DNA of 64,000 nucleotides from Luteolibacter sp044361475 (GCA_044361475.1 JBIKIR010000005.1:1-64000), one strand, 5' to 3'; positions 37,310-46,554 are shown, numbered from the stretch's first letter. Notes: generated by a model from the sequence alone, not told the origin. Made by a program: numbers and translations.

Positions 37310-37873
37310 ATGGCCAGCACACCCGTCATCAATCTTCGCAAAGGACACGCAGTCCGTCACAACAACGAAATCTGCCTCGTCGTCGACCACGAACTCAAGA
37401 CGCCCCCACGCATGGCGTCCTATGTCCAAATGTCGATCCGCAGCGTCGCGACCAAAAAGATCTTCAACCTCCGCCTCACCTCCAACGACTCGCTCGAAGG
37501 CGTGGTGCTCGAACGCACCCCCCACGAGTATTCCTACAAGGACAGCAGCGGCTACCATTTCCTCGATCCCAACACCTACGAGGACGCTGTGGTCTATGAT
37601 GACCTCATCGAAGGCGTGAAAAATTTCCTCATCGAAGGCCAACTCTACACCCTCCTCATCGCCGACGGCAGCGTGGTCTCGGTCGATCTCCCACTCACCA
37701 TGACCATGACCGTCACGGAATCCTCCGAAGGCGTGAAGGGCGACTCGGCCAACAATGTTTACAAACCCGCCACCATGCAAACCGGCCTGGTCGTCCAGGT
37801 CCCGCTCTTCATCAATGTCGGCGAAAAAATCAATGTGAAAACCGAGGACAATTCTTACCTCGGCCGCGCCTGA
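37310..37873 (+). CDS. efp: Elongation factor P
   Basis: EF-P relieves ribosome stalling at polyproline stretches. The 187-aa protein has the three-domain length and the conserved YKDSSGYHFLD, LIEGVKNFLIEG and C-terminal GLVVQVPLFINVGEKINVKT. The tip loop that enters the peptidyl transferase centre reads KTPPRMASY with R34 at the position of the lysine modified in E. coli (KPGKGQAF). Modification, if any, must differ from beta-lysylation. The leader is strongly C-rich, without Shine-Dalgarno. Confidence 0.93.
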   Translation: MASTPVINLRKGHAVRHNNEICLVVDHELKTPPRMASYVQMSIRSVATKKIFNLRLTSNDSLEGVVLERTPHEYSYKDSSGYHFLDPNTYEDAVVYDDLIEGVKNFLIEGQLYTLLIADGSVVSVDLPLTMTMTVTESSEGVKGDSANNVYKPATMQTGLVVQVPLFINVGEKINVKTEDNSYLGRA

Positions 37874-37921
37874 TCCATCGCGCGCCTATTTGCCGCGCCT
37901 CCCAAGATCATAAAAATTCCC

Positions 37922-37961
37922 GCAAGGGCACCCTTCTCCAGAGGGGTGCCCTTTTGCTTTC
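37922..37961 (+). terminator. Rho-independent terminator of efp
   Basis: AAGGGCACCC (37924-37933) pairs with GGGTGCCCTT (37944-37953) and is followed by TTTTGCTTTCC. It lies about 50 bases after the efp stop codon. Confidence 0.88.
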
Positions 37962-38117
37962 CTGGGCAACTAATGCCCCAAAAAACCGCGGCCAAGGGGC
38001 GCTGAAAGCCTAATTTTCCGCTAAATACTCACAAAAATGGGAGTTTTCGCGCATTTATTTCATAAATATTGATATTCTGTTGACATGAAACGAACTTTTT
38101 GAACTTTTGAGTGAGTC

Positions 38118-38900
38118 ATGAAACCCATCCGAATCATTGCAAGTTTGTTGATGGTGCTTTGCTGCCCGCCCATGGCGCTTGCGCTCACTGGGCCACAGCA
38201 GGAAGAACAAGCCGCAGGTGCGGCAGCCATCCACACGGTCCGCCCAGGCGAAAGCTTCGACAAAATCGCCCGCTCCAACGGGTGCACGGCCGCCGAACTG
38301 GCCGCCGCCAATGGCCTGCAACTTGGCACCATCCTCCAACTCGGCCAGCAGCTGAAGCTGCCTACACCCCTCGCCCCGAGCACGGCGGCGACCACCAGCC
38401 CGAATCAAACGACCGACGCGCCAGCGCCTGTCGACGGCCCCTCACACACGATCAAGGCCGGCGAAACTTTCGCCAAAATCGCCAAGCAATACGAAGTTTC
38501 GATCGACTCGCTGATCACCGCCAATCCGACGGTCAAGCCCACCGCCCTACGCTTGGGTCAAAAAATTCTTTTGCCCGCTTCGAGCAAAACGTCGGTGCAA
38601 AACATGCCGGAAGAAAAGAATGACACGGCAACAAGCACCGAGATCAAGGCCAACGAAGAGCAAAGCCCGCCGGCCAGCGCCTCCGATGCCATGGATGAAA
38701 ACGGCAACGCCAACCCGACTTTGACTCAACGCACCGCGCGCACTATCGCCACCGATCGCGAAATGACCTACGGCGAACTCGCCGCCCAATACGGCACCGA
38801 GACCGACCGACTCAACTCGTTAAATGGCCTCGACCTCCAGCCAAGCACGGTCGTCGTGAAAGGTGCTGATCTGCTGGTGCCGGTGAGCGTTGCGCCCTAA
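38118..38900 (+). CDS. Secreted LysM protein (two clear, one degenerate LysM)
   Basis: A 260-aa exported protein (signal about 1-23). LysM 1 spans about 38-83 (HTVRPGESFDKIARSNG), LysM 2 about 109-153 (HTIKAGETFAKIAKQYEV), and a degenerate third spans about 212-258 (MTYGELAAQYGTETDRLNSL). Linkers are rich in A, T, S and P. No catalytic domain is attached, so it is a peptidoglycan-binding protein or adaptor. The upstream 150 bases are AT-rich and include TTGACA at 38080-38085, but a good -10 was not found. Confidence 0.8.
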   Translation: MKPIRIIASLLMVLCCPPMALALTGPQQEEQAAGAAAIHTVRPGESFDKIARSNGCTAAELAAANGLQLGTILQLGQQLKLPTPLAPSTAATTSPNQTTDAPAPVDGPSHTIKAGETFAKIAKQYEVSIDSLITANPTVKPTALRLGQKILLPASSKTSVQNMPEEKNDTATSTEIKANEEQSPPASASDAMDENGNANPTLTQRTARTIATDREMTYGELAAQYGTETDRLNSLNGLDLQPSTVVVKGADLLVPVSVAP

Positions 38901-38969
38901 GGCCCAGCCGTTCGCTCGCAAGCGAATCCCGCTTGCCGCGCCAGAGCCACCCCACTAGGCTTCGGCCAA

Positions 38970-41393
38970 ATGCTGGTCCGGATTTTCACCTTCCGTTTGG
39001 CTCATGCCATCGGCTGCTTTGCCCTGTTCGCCGTCGCCGTCGCCGGTGTCGCGATGGCACAAAACCAAGCTCAAGTCGTGGGAGAGTCCGCGCAATTCGA
39101 TCCGTCGGACGCATATTTCCAAGCCTACCTCTCGGTTCGTTCGTCCGAAGAACTCGAGTCGCGCGGCGATTTCGCCGGAGCCATGGAAAAACTCAATCGG
39201 GCCCAACAACTCTTCGGCACCATTCGCAAGTACTACCCGGAATGGAAACCGGAAATGATCGGCACCCGCAGCGAAAAAACCGGCGAGGCGATCTCACGCG
39301 TCAGTCAAAAAGCACAAGACCAACTCGACCGCAACCGCAACGCGGTCGCCGAACTGGAAGGCGGAATCAAACAAGCAGTGAAGCCGCCGGATGCAGCCGA
39401 AAAAAATCCTGTCGAAGCACCCACGATCAAGGTGGAACCCACCAACACCCGCGAAATCAACGAAGCGGAATCGGAAGTCAAACGCCTCCGCGAACAGTCA
39501 AAACGCAAAGAACAGGAAGCATCCCGCAACAATCAACAAGCGAATGAGATGCGCCGCCAAAACGAATCACTCAAAGCGGAGCTCAATGATGCAGAGGAAA
39601 CCCTTCAGACGCTGCGCGGCAGGTTGGCCGAAGAAGTAGCACAATCATCCAAACCTCAATCACCGGTCATCAAGGACGATCCCGCCACCACCCAACGCCT
39701 CGCCGCCGCCGAAGCGGAAGTCCGCCGCCTGCGCGAACTCGCATCCCAAGCGCCCGAACAAGCCTCGCGTGAAAAATCACGCACCGATGACATGCGCCGC
39801 CAAAACGACGCGCTCAAAGCCGAGCTCCGCAACGCCGAAACGAACCTCCAATCCATGCGCGCCAAGCTCGCCGCCGCTCCGGTCGAAAACGAAGTGAAGT
39901 CCCTCAATCAACGCATCGACTCGCTCGAACAGGAACGCGAAGCGATGTCCATGGCTCTCACCCAATCTCGCGGAAGCCACACGGAAGCACTCAGCCGCAT
40001 CGCCACACTCGAAGCCGACCTCAAGGTGCTGCAACAAAAACGCAGCGACCTCGACCGCGACCTCAAAGCCGAACGCGAAGTCGCCAACTCAGTGGTCGCC
40101 GGACAACGCAAACAACTCGACTTGCTCGAACAAGAACTCGAACAAAAAAATTCGGAACTCACCAAAGCCAACGAACGCATCGCCAGCCTCGGCAAGGAAC
40201 TCGAGGAAAGCCGCCAGGCATTTTCCCAACTTCGCAGCGAGCATGATACGCTCACCCAAGAGCGCGACCAGATGTCCGCGCTTCTCAAGCTCAACGAATC
40301 CGGCCGTATCCAGGACCTGATCGAACAAAACATGTCGCTCGCCAAAAACCTCCGCGAAGCAAACGAGAAGGTGGAAAGTATCAGCCGCGAAAACAATGCC
40401 GACAAGGACGCCTACACAGACGCCCTACGCGACCTCGCCATCGCGAAAACACAAATCAACAACCTCCAGCAGGAAAAACGCGAGCAGGAAAAACGCCTGG
40501 CCGAACTCGAAGTACGCCTGAAGTCTGAGGAGTCGGCCCTCGCGAAGGGCGAATCAAACGCCGACCCGGCGGAAGCTGAGCTCTTGCGCGAAATCATCAA
40601 GCGCCAACTGCGCACCCAGGAACGCCGCCGCCAAGCCCGCGAGCTGCTCGTCGATGCTGCACGCGAAATCGGCACCGGCGACGAGCGAATTTCCAAGGCC
40701 ATCGAAATTTTCGACACCGGTGAAATCGCGCTTTCACCCGAAGAACAAAAACTCATCGCCGATCGCCAGGTAGATGGCGAATTTGTCTCACCCTTCGCAC
40801 GCGATCGCGCAACTGTCAGCCAAGCCACCAGCGAACTCAACCGCGACATCTCCGCCTTCGAACGCACCGCGGAAAAATCCTTCGTCGCCGGCCGCCTTTT
40901 GCCGACCCGCGAGCTTTACGAAATGATCATCGAACAACACCCGGGCCACACGCCATCACTTTGCAAACTCGGCGTGGTGCACCTGAAGCTGGACGACCCA
41001 ATGGCAGCCATCGATGCCTTCCGCCGAGCGGTTGAACTCGATGAAAACAACGCCTATGCCCACCGCATGCTGGGCTTTTCATTCATGCGAATGGGCGACA
41101 TACCGGCCGCCGACAAGGCCATCGCCAAAGCCGTCGAACTCGCGCCCAACGACGCAAAAAGCCAGCTCCTTCTCGCCACCCTGCGCTACCGCCTTGGGCG
41201 CCTCGGCGAAGCGGAATCCCACTTCAAAGCCGCGATCAATGCCGACCCGATGCCCAGCGAGCCCTACTACAACCTCGCACTGCTCTGCTCGCGTGACCGT
41301 CGCTTCGAGGATGCGAAAAATTACTACCAACAGGCACTCGAGCGTGGCGCCCAACCAGATCCAAAACTCGAAGAATCCATTAGGAAACAATGA
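38970..41393 (+). CDS. Exported coiled-coil protein with C-terminal TPR
   Basis: An 807-aa protein of unknown role. A signal peptide (1-30) is followed by a helical region, then coiled coil from about 80 to 560 with very high E, K, R, Q, and a C-terminal TPR block from about 650 to 805 (AYAHRMLGFSFMRMGDIPAADKAIAKA). Two similar stretches, RRQNESLKAELNDAEETL (about 192-209) and RRQNDALKAELRNAETNL (about 275-292), point to an internal duplication of about 83 residues. The gene overlaps the following lipoprotein gene by 4 bases, so they are coupled. Confidence 0.75.
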   Translation: MLVRIFTFRLAHAIGCFALFAVAVAGVAMAQNQAQVVGESAQFDPSDAYFQAYLSVRSSEELESRGDFAGAMEKLNRAQQLFGTIRKYYPEWKPEMIGTRSEKTGEAISRVSQKAQDQLDRNRNAVAELEGGIKQAVKPPDAAEKNPVEAPTIKVEPTNTREINEAESEVKRLREQSKRKEQEASRNNQQANEMRRQNESLKAELNDAEETLQTLRGRLAEEVAQSSKPQSPVIKDDPATTQRLAAAEAEVRRLRELASQAPEQASREKSRTDDMRRQNDALKAELRNAETNLQSMRAKLAAAPVENEVKSLNQRIDSLEQEREAMSMALTQSRGSHTEALSRIATLEADLKVLQQKRSDLDRDLKAEREVANSVVAGQRKQLDLLEQELEQKNSELTKANERIASLGKELEESRQAFSQLRSEHDTLTQERDQMSALLKLNESGRIQDLIEQNMSLAKNLREANEKVESISRENNADKDAYTDALRDLAIAKTQINNLQQEKREQEKRLAELEVRLKSEESALAKGESNADPAEAELLREIIKRQLRTQERRRQARELLVDAAREIGTGDERISKAIEIFDTGEIALSPEEQKLIADRQVDGEFVSPFARDRATVSQATSELNRDISAFERTAEKSFVAGRLLPTRELYEMIIEQHPGHTPSLCKLGVVHLKLDDPMAAIDAFRRAVELDENNAYAHRMLGFSFMRMGDIPAADKAIAKAVELAPNDAKSQLLLATLRYRLGRLGEAESHFKAAINADPMPSEPYYNLALLCSRDRRFEDAKNYYQQALERGAQPDPKLEESIRKQ

Positions 41394-41968
41394 TTTCCCG
41401 ACACCACATGCTTTCTGCCACGCTGGTCATCATGGCCTCATGCTCGAATGACACGAAGATGGCCGAACCCGCACCCACCCACAAAACCTTCAACCAACGA
41501 CTCAGCGAAAAGAACGGCTACAGCCAGGATTCCGAAGGAAATTGGAAAATCCAGGGAGACAAACGCAGCTCTTTTGAGAGCCAAGGGGCATCTCCATATT
41601 TCAAAGGCGAATATCAAAAAAACACATACAAAACAGGAGAATACGCGAAAAAATCCTGGTGGGGAAACAAGGACTACGGCCGCAAAACCTACGATGGCAA
41701 CACCGACGGCAGCCGCTTCATGACCCCTTCTACACTCGATGGTAAAAACGCACGCGAGGCTAGCACGACCGCCAAACTGCCCGGCACCTACGAGACCAAA
41801 AACTTCGCCACCAACCAAGCCAGGGAAGCGAGCACGCAAAACATTTCAAAAAACTCCGATGCCGAAACCGACATCCGCCGACGCGTATTTCAGGAACCGC
41901 AAATTATCGACTGGCGGGAACAACGCACCCTCAGCCTCGAACAATCCAAAGGCCTCCTCGGCCGCTAA
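41390..41968 (+). CDS. Putative lipoprotein
   Basis: A 192-aa protein; MISRHHMLSATLVIMASC carries a lipobox-like MASC with C18 as the acylation site. The mature part is basic and polar, rich in N, K, S, T and aromatic residues (GEYQKNTYKTGEYAKKSWWG), without a recognised domain. The start ATGA overlap with the coiled-coil/TPR gene suggests that the two products act together at the envelope. Confidence 0.65.
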   Translation: MISRHHMLSATLVIMASCSNDTKMAEPAPTHKTFNQRLSEKNGYSQDSEGNWKIQGDKRSSFESQGASPYFKGEYQKNTYKTGEYAKKSWWGNKDYGRKTYDGNTDGSRFMTPSTLDGKNAREASTTAKLPGTYETKNFATNQAREASTQNISKNSDAETDIRRRVFQEPQIIDWREQRTLSLEQSKGLLGR

Positions 41969-42636
41969 GCTTTTTGCTCGGTCGCCTGCGCAAGTGAATC
42001 CAACAGGATTTTTTTGATGGTCTCCCAACGCAAGGGCTTGCCCTCAAGAAAGAAATCCTGCGAAACCTCCAAACGGATCTGTGCGTATCGCGCCGGATCA
42101 CATTCGCGCGCCAATGCCTTGGCAAACGCACCGCCTTCCTCTCCGCGAACGCAGCGCACATCGACATCCGCCGCGCGCAAATTCGATGCCCACTCACCCG
42201 CCAAAGTCTCACCCAACACCGACTTCTCCAGCGTGACCAGACTCACCCTGCCCGCATTGACGGCATCCGTGTGCACCATGACATGCACCACACTTTCATA
42301 TCTGCGCAGATCCTCCGCGATACGCTGACGCAATTGCTGGCGGAAAAGCCTCTCGTGCCTGTCAGCCATCCTCAAACGCAGGCTCTCGGGAATTTTTTCG
42401 GAAAAGCGACTCCACCTTTCATCCCCATCCTTTTCCAAATCAATCAATAGCCGAGTCACATCGCCATGCACCAACGGAGTACGGAACCTCATCGCGAAGG
42501 CCTGACTCAAATTCAAGACCCCCGGCTCCCAACCCTCATTTGAGGTCAGAACTTCCTCGTTGCCGCGAAAATACTCGCGGTATGCCTCCGGCACCGTGCA
42601 GGTCGCATGCTCACAACTGAAAAGATAGGCGATCAT
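41965..42636 (-). CDS. N-formylglutamate amidohydrolase-like protein
   Basis: A 223-aa protein with the family signature SCEHATCTVPEAY at the N-terminus, a later GWEPGVLNLSQAFA that corresponds to the D-x-G-A segment, VHGDVTRLLIDLEKD and VHTDAV. These fit the N-formylglutamate amidohydrolase (HutG-type) superfamily. No hut genes are nearby, so the substrate remains open. The 3' end overlaps the lipoprotein gene by 4 bases, tail to tail. Confidence 0.7.
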   Translation of the reverse strand: MIAYLFSCEHATCTVPEAYREYFRGNEEVLTSNEGWEPGVLNLSQAFAMRFRTPLVHGDVTRLLIDLEKDGDERWSRFSEKIPESLRLRMADRHERLFRQQLRQRIAEDLRRYESVVHVMVHTDAVNAGRVSLVTLEKSVLGETLAGEWASNLRAADVDVRCVRGEEGGAFAKALARECDPARYAQIRLEVSQDFFLEGKPLRWETIKKILLDSLAQATEQKA

Positions 42637-42763
42637 CGGCTCTCAGGGGCTATCGTCGTCATGCATACACGCCGATTTCTCCGATGGCAATCCCTCATCG
42701 CGTTGGCGCGGTGGCGGATTTTTCTCGTCCTCGCGCCCCCCTCTCCTTCACCCTCCCCCCGCA

Positions 42764-43885
42764 ATGCTCAAAGCTGGAATCGTAGGACTGCCCAATGTTG
42801 GGAAATCAACCCTCTTCAACGCCGTCACCCGCACCCGCAAGGCGGAGGCGGCCAACTATCCCTTCTGCACGATCGACCCGAATGTCGGTATCGTAACCGT
42901 GCCCGACCCACGCCTAGCCGTGCTCTCAAAAATCTCGGGCTCACAAAAACTGGTCCCCACGGCGATCGAGTTTGTCGACATCGCCGGACTTGTGAAAGGC
43001 GCCTCGGAAGGCGCCGGACTCGGCAACCAGTTCCTTGCCAACATCCGCGAGACTGACGCGATCGTTCAAGTGGTCCGTTGTTTCGAAAACGACGACATCA
43101 TCCACGAACTCGGCACGGTCGACCCAATCCGCGACATCGAGATCATCAACTCGGAGCTCATCCTCGCCGACATGGCGGCTCTCGAAAAACGCCGCTCGTC
43201 CCGCGAAAAGAAAGCCAAGGGCGGCGACAAGGAAGCGAAAAAGGAAGTTGAGCTCATCGATGTGATCATGCCTCACCTCGATCAAGGCAAGCCGGCCCTC
43301 ACACTCGAATTCAGCGATGAAGATAAGTCGGTCGTCCACGAATTTTTCCTGCTCTCATCGAAGAAAACGATCTACGCCTGCAATGTTTCCGAAGACGAAC
43401 TCGCCGGCGCGATCGAGAATCCGGACTCGCACCCGCAAGTCGCCAAGGTCCGCCGCTACGCCGCCGAACACAGCGGCTCGGAAGCGGTGGTGATCTCCGC
43501 GCGCATCGAAGAAGAGCTCAGCGAAATGCCCCCCGAGGAAGCACTCGAGTTCCTTCGCGAAATGGGCGTCAATGATTCCGGCGTCTCATCGCTGATCCAA
43601 GCGGTCTACCACCTGCTCGGCCTTCGCACCTACCTCACCACCGGCGTGCAGGAAACCCGCGCATGGACGATTCACGAGGGCGACAAAGCCCCCGCCGCCG
43701 CCGGCGTGATCCACACGGATTTCGAACGCGGCTTCATCGCTGCCGAAGTCGTCCACTACGACGACCTCGTCGGCCTCGGCTCGAAAAATGCCGCCAAGGA
43801 AGCCGGCAAGCTCCGCATCGAAGGCAAGGAGTATGTCGTCAAGGACGGCGATGTGATCGAGTTCCGCTTCAATGTGAGCAAGTGA
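42764..43885 (+). CDS. ychF: Redox-regulated ATPase YchF (Obg family)
   Basis: A 373-aa universally conserved Obg-type P-loop ATPase associated with ribosomes. G1 is GLPNVGKS (8-15), G3 DIAGLVKGASEGAGLGN, the base-specificity motif is NVSED (in place of NKxD, which explains ATP over GTP), and the C-terminal TGS domain ends DGDVIEFRFNVSK. The 30 bases before the ATG are nearly all pyrimidines. Confidence 0.94.
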   Translation: MLKAGIVGLPNVGKSTLFNAVTRTRKAEAANYPFCTIDPNVGIVTVPDPRLAVLSKISGSQKLVPTAIEFVDIAGLVKGASEGAGLGNQFLANIRETDAIVQVVRCFENDDIIHELGTVDPIRDIEIINSELILADMAALEKRRSSREKKAKGGDKEAKKEVELIDVIMPHLDQGKPALTLEFSDEDKSVVHEFFLLSSKKTIYACNVSEDELAGAIENPDSHPQVAKVRRYAAEHSGSEAVVISARIEEELSEMPPEEALEFLREMGVNDSGVSSLIQAVYHLLGLRTYLTTGVQETRAWTIHEGDKAPAAAGVIHTDFERGFIAAEVVHYDDLVGLGSKNAAKEAGKLRIEGKEYVVKDGDVIEFRFNVSK

Positions 43886-43888
43886 AAC

Positions 43889-44341
43889 TCACAGCGGCAC
43901 TTCCATCCCCGACGCCTCGGCCAAGCGCTTCTGGTTGGCATCGAATGTGAGAAACACCTCGGACCCGAGGTGAATCGCACTGGCAACATGCAAAATATCG
44001 GTCATGCGATGACCGTTTTCTTCGGTGTACTTTTCACTCAACATGTCCGCAATGCGATGCACATCCGCCCAGTCGGGCGCGGTCATTTCAAACACCCCTT
44101 GCGAAAGATCCGACTGCAGAGCACGCAACATCGCCATGCCCTCGGTCTTCGCAAAACCCTTGCTGCGATCCAACGCAAACAACCTCATCTGAAAACGGAT
44201 CGACTGGCGAAACTCCAGCAAGAGGAGACTGGATACGCACAAGCGCGACGGCATGGATTTGTGATAATTGACAGCTTCGTAAGAGTTTCGCTGGAGGCGA
44301 TAAAGCGAACACAAAAAGGAGGCATCGGGATAAGCGCTCAT
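43889..44341 (-). CDS. PIN domain toxin, VapC-like
   Basis: A 150-aa PIN-domain RNase. The acidic residues are visible: D6 (YPDASF), E43-44 region (LLLEFRQS), D near 113 (MTDILHVASA) and D near 132 (TFDANQKRLA). It overlaps the antitoxin gene by 4 bases, the usual coupling of type II toxin-antitoxin pairs. The target RNA cannot be predicted. Confidence 0.85.
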   Translation of the reverse strand: MSAYPDASFLCSLYRLQRNSYEAVNYHKSMPSRLCVSSLLLLEFRQSIRFQMRLFALDRSKGFAKTEGMAMLRALQSDLSQGVFEMTAPDWADVHRIADMLSEKYTEENGHRMTDILHVASAIHLGSEVFLTFDANQKRLAEASGMEVPL

Positions 44342-44595
44342 CCCAGTTGACCCTCAAGTTCAGCATCCCGCATGGCGCGCACTTCCTCATCGGAAAAAAC
44401 ACGACCTTCCCAAATTTCATTCAGCCTCGCCATGAAGTCCGGCATGGGTCTGGTCTTTTTGCCCGATTTCCCCGTCGCCGACAAATACCCGATCGGCTTG
44501 CCGCGCTTCTCGATGCGAATCTCCTCTCCCTCGCCAAGCCATGCCTCGACCTTGGAAAAGTTGTTTCTCAAATCCCTGACAGTGACGGTTCTCAT
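44338..44595 (-). CDS. Phd/YefM-type antitoxin
   Basis: An 85-aa DNA-binding antitoxin. MRTVTVRDLRNNFSKVEAWL and RIEKRGKPIGYL match the Phd/YefM fold, here paired with a PIN toxin. The C-terminal part (MPDFMARLNEIWEGRVFSDE) would wrap the toxin. Its start codon lies in a perfect palindrome and 6 bases from a -10 box, so the mRNA is probably leaderless and autorepressed. Confidence 0.85.
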   Translation of the reverse strand: MRTVTVRDLRNNFSKVEAWLGEGEEIRIEKRGKPIGYLSATGKSGKKTRPMPDFMARLNEIWEGRVFSDEEVRAMRDAELEGQLG

Positions 44596-44616
44596 GTGGA
44601 CAAATTATGTCCACAT
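44594..44616. promoter_or_regulatory. Palindromic operator of the toxin-antitoxin operon
   Basis: TGTGGACA, a 5-nt spacer and TGTCCACA form a perfect inverted repeat (extended by one A/T pair at each end) that covers the antitoxin start codon and the -10 element. This fits autorepression by the antitoxin or the complex. Confidence 0.8.
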
Positions 44617-44630
44617 TTTCTGCAAGTCAA
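44602..44630 (-). promoter_or_regulatory. Promoter of the toxin-antitoxin operon
   Basis: On the minus strand TTGACT (44625-44630) and TAATTT (44602-44607) are separated by exactly 17 bases. The start codon lies 6 bases after the -10 box, at the expected transcription start, which predicts a leaderless mRNA. Confidence 0.7.
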
Positions 44631-44705
44631 ATTTTTTCGCCCGAAACCGCCTCGGCGAAGCTTCAACCTTGCGGGCCAAAGCGGGTCCATGGCTTGATTG
44701 GGCGC

Positions 44706-45518
44706 ATGGATACCTACCTCGGCCTGCTGCGTGATGTAATGAAAAACGGCGAACATCGCGCCGACCGCACCGGCACCGGCACGGTCTCGGTATTCGGCCG
44801 CCAAGTCCGCTACGACCTGCGCCAAGGGTTTCCCTGCATCACCACCAAAAAACTCCATCTCCGCTCGATCATCCACGAGCTGCTTTGGTTCCTGCGGGGC
44901 GAAACCAATACCCGCTACCTCAAGGAAAATGGCGTCACGATCTGGGACGAATGGGCCGATGCTGATGGTGAGCTCGGCCCGGTCTACGGCAAACAATGGC
45001 GCTCATGGCCCGCGCCCGATGGCCGCACGATCGACCAGATCCACCTGCTGATCGAAGGACTCAAGGGCAATCCGCACTCACGCCGTCACATCGTCTCGGC
45101 GTGGAATGTCGGGCAAATTCACGAAATGGCACTCCCCCCCTGCCACCTGCTCTTCCAATTCTATGTCCACGAGCCCCGCGACGGTGGCCGCTCAGGCCTA
45201 TCCTGCCAGCTCTACCAACGCAGCGCCGACCTCTTCCTCGGCGTCCCTTTCAACATCGCATCCTACGCACTCCTCACCCACATGATCGCCCATGTCTGTG
45301 ACTTCGAAGTCCGCGACTTCGTCCACACCTTCGGCGATCTCCACCTCTACACCAATCACCTCGAACAGGCGGAACTCCAACTCACCCGCGAACCAAAACC
45401 GCTGCCGCAAATTTGGATCAACCCCGAGGTGAAAGACATCGACGCCTTCACCTTCGACGACATCCGACTCGAAAACTACGAATCACACCCGCACATCAAG
45501 GCACCCGTCGCGGTGTGA
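44706..45518 (+). CDS. thyA: Thymidylate synthase ThyA
   Basis: Makes dTMP from dUMP with methylene-tetrahydrofolate. The 270-aa protein has RADRTGTGTVSVFG, LLWFLRGETN, the catalytic C146 in ALPPCHLLFQFYV, QRSADLFLGVPFNIASYALL and the C-terminal KAPVAV. The start is placed at 44706 by homology; the frame is open from 44607, within the vapBC promoter. A folA gene was not seen. Confidence 0.95.
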   Translation: MDTYLGLLRDVMKNGEHRADRTGTGTVSVFGRQVRYDLRQGFPCITTKKLHLRSIIHELLWFLRGETNTRYLKENGVTIWDEWADADGELGPVYGKQWRSWPAPDGRTIDQIHLLIEGLKGNPHSRRHIVSAWNVGQIHEMALPPCHLLFQFYVHEPRDGGRSGLSCQLYQRSADLFLGVPFNIASYALLTHMIAHVCDFEVRDFVHTFGDLHLYTNHLEQAELQLTREPKPLPQIWINPEVKDIDAFTFDDIRLENYESHPHIKAPVAV

Positions 45519-45555
45519 AAAGCGCAGCCTTCCATCCAACTCAAAACACAGGCCT

Positions 45556-46554
45556 GTGATCGAAGTCATTTATCAAAAAGGCCTCTACCTGCCGGAGCTC
45601 GATCTCTGGCTCGATCCACGCTCCCCAAAGCCCCGCGCCTTCATCTCCCACGCACACGCCGACCATGTCGCGCGCCACAGCTCGACGATCTGTTCGGAGG
45701 TCACCGCACGATTGCTGCGCGATCGCTTTCGCATCTCTGCCGAGAGGATCGAGCCCCGGCCGTTCCACTCATCATTCACCGACAAAAATTTCCGCATCAC
45801 GCTGCTCCCCGCCGGCCACATCGCCGGCTCTGCCATGATCCACATCACGCGCCTCGCAGATCAGGCCAGCCTGCTATACACCGGCGATTTCAAAATCCGC
45901 CCGAGCCGCACCGCCGAACGAATCGTATTTGCCCAAGCCGACACGCTCATCATGGAAACCACCTTCGGCCTGCCACGCCACCGGTTCCCTGAAACATCGG
46001 AAGTGGAAAATGAAATTATCAACTTCGTCCGCGAAAGTTTCGCCCAAAACAAAACTCCGGTCCTCCTCGGTTACTCGCTCGGCAAATCCCAGGAAGCGCT
46101 CGCGCTGATGCACGAACACGACATACCCACACTGCTTCATCCCGCCGCCGCCAGCATGACCCGATCCTGCATCGCTGCCGGAACACCGCAACTGCCAGAA
46201 CCGCTCGAGTTCGACGGACACGCGCCCGCAGGCCATGTCATCATCGCGCCACCGCATGTGATGCGCTCAAAAAAACTCCTTGGGATCAAAGCCAAACGCA
46301 CCGCGATGCTCAGCGGCTGGGCACTGCAACCCGGCGCAAAATTTCGCTACGGCGTCGATGAGGTCATTCCCTTTTCCGATCACGCCGACCACCCCGGCCT
46401 CATGCACTGCGTCGAAACCGTCTGCCCCAAACGCGTCATCACCATCCACGGCTACACCCGCGAGTTCGCCGCCGAACTTCGCGCGCTCGGTGTCGAAGCA
46501 TGGTCCGCCAACGGCAACGACCAACTGGAATTTTATTTCAACCGAAAATCATAA
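45556..46554 (+). CDS. MBL-fold beta-CASP exonuclease-like protein
   Basis: A 332-aa metallo-beta-lactamase fold protein with GTG start. The zinc motif H-x-H-x-D-H is at 32-37 (SHAHADH), PAGHIAGSAM and YTGDF follow, and FSDHADHPGLMHCV, with TIHGYTREFA, lies near the C-terminus. These match the exonuclease group related to RNA-processing beta-CASP nucleases that often accompanies ATP-dependent DNA ligases; no ligase gene is adjacent here. Confidence 0.8.
   Translation: MIEVIYQKGLYLPELDLWLDPRSPKPRAFISHAHADHVARHSSTICSEVTARLLRDRFRISAERIEPRPFHSSFTDKNFRITLLPAGHIAGSAMIHITRLADQASLLYTGDFKIRPSRTAERIVFAQADTLIMETTFGLPRHRFPETSEVENEIINFVRESFAQNKTPVLLGYSLGKSQEALALMHEHDIPTLLHPAAASMTRSCIAAGTPQLPEPLEFDGHAPAGHVIIAPPHVMRSKKLLGIKAKRTAMLSGWALQPGAKFRYGVDEVIPFSDHADHPGLMHCVETVCPKRVITIHGYTREFAAELRALGVEAWSANGNDQLEFYFNRKS

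Noticed and set aside
37882..38117. Possible riboswitch or small RNA between efp and the LysM gene
   Set aside because: Only the efp terminator and an AT-rich segment were seen; no conserved riboswitch core could be recognised.
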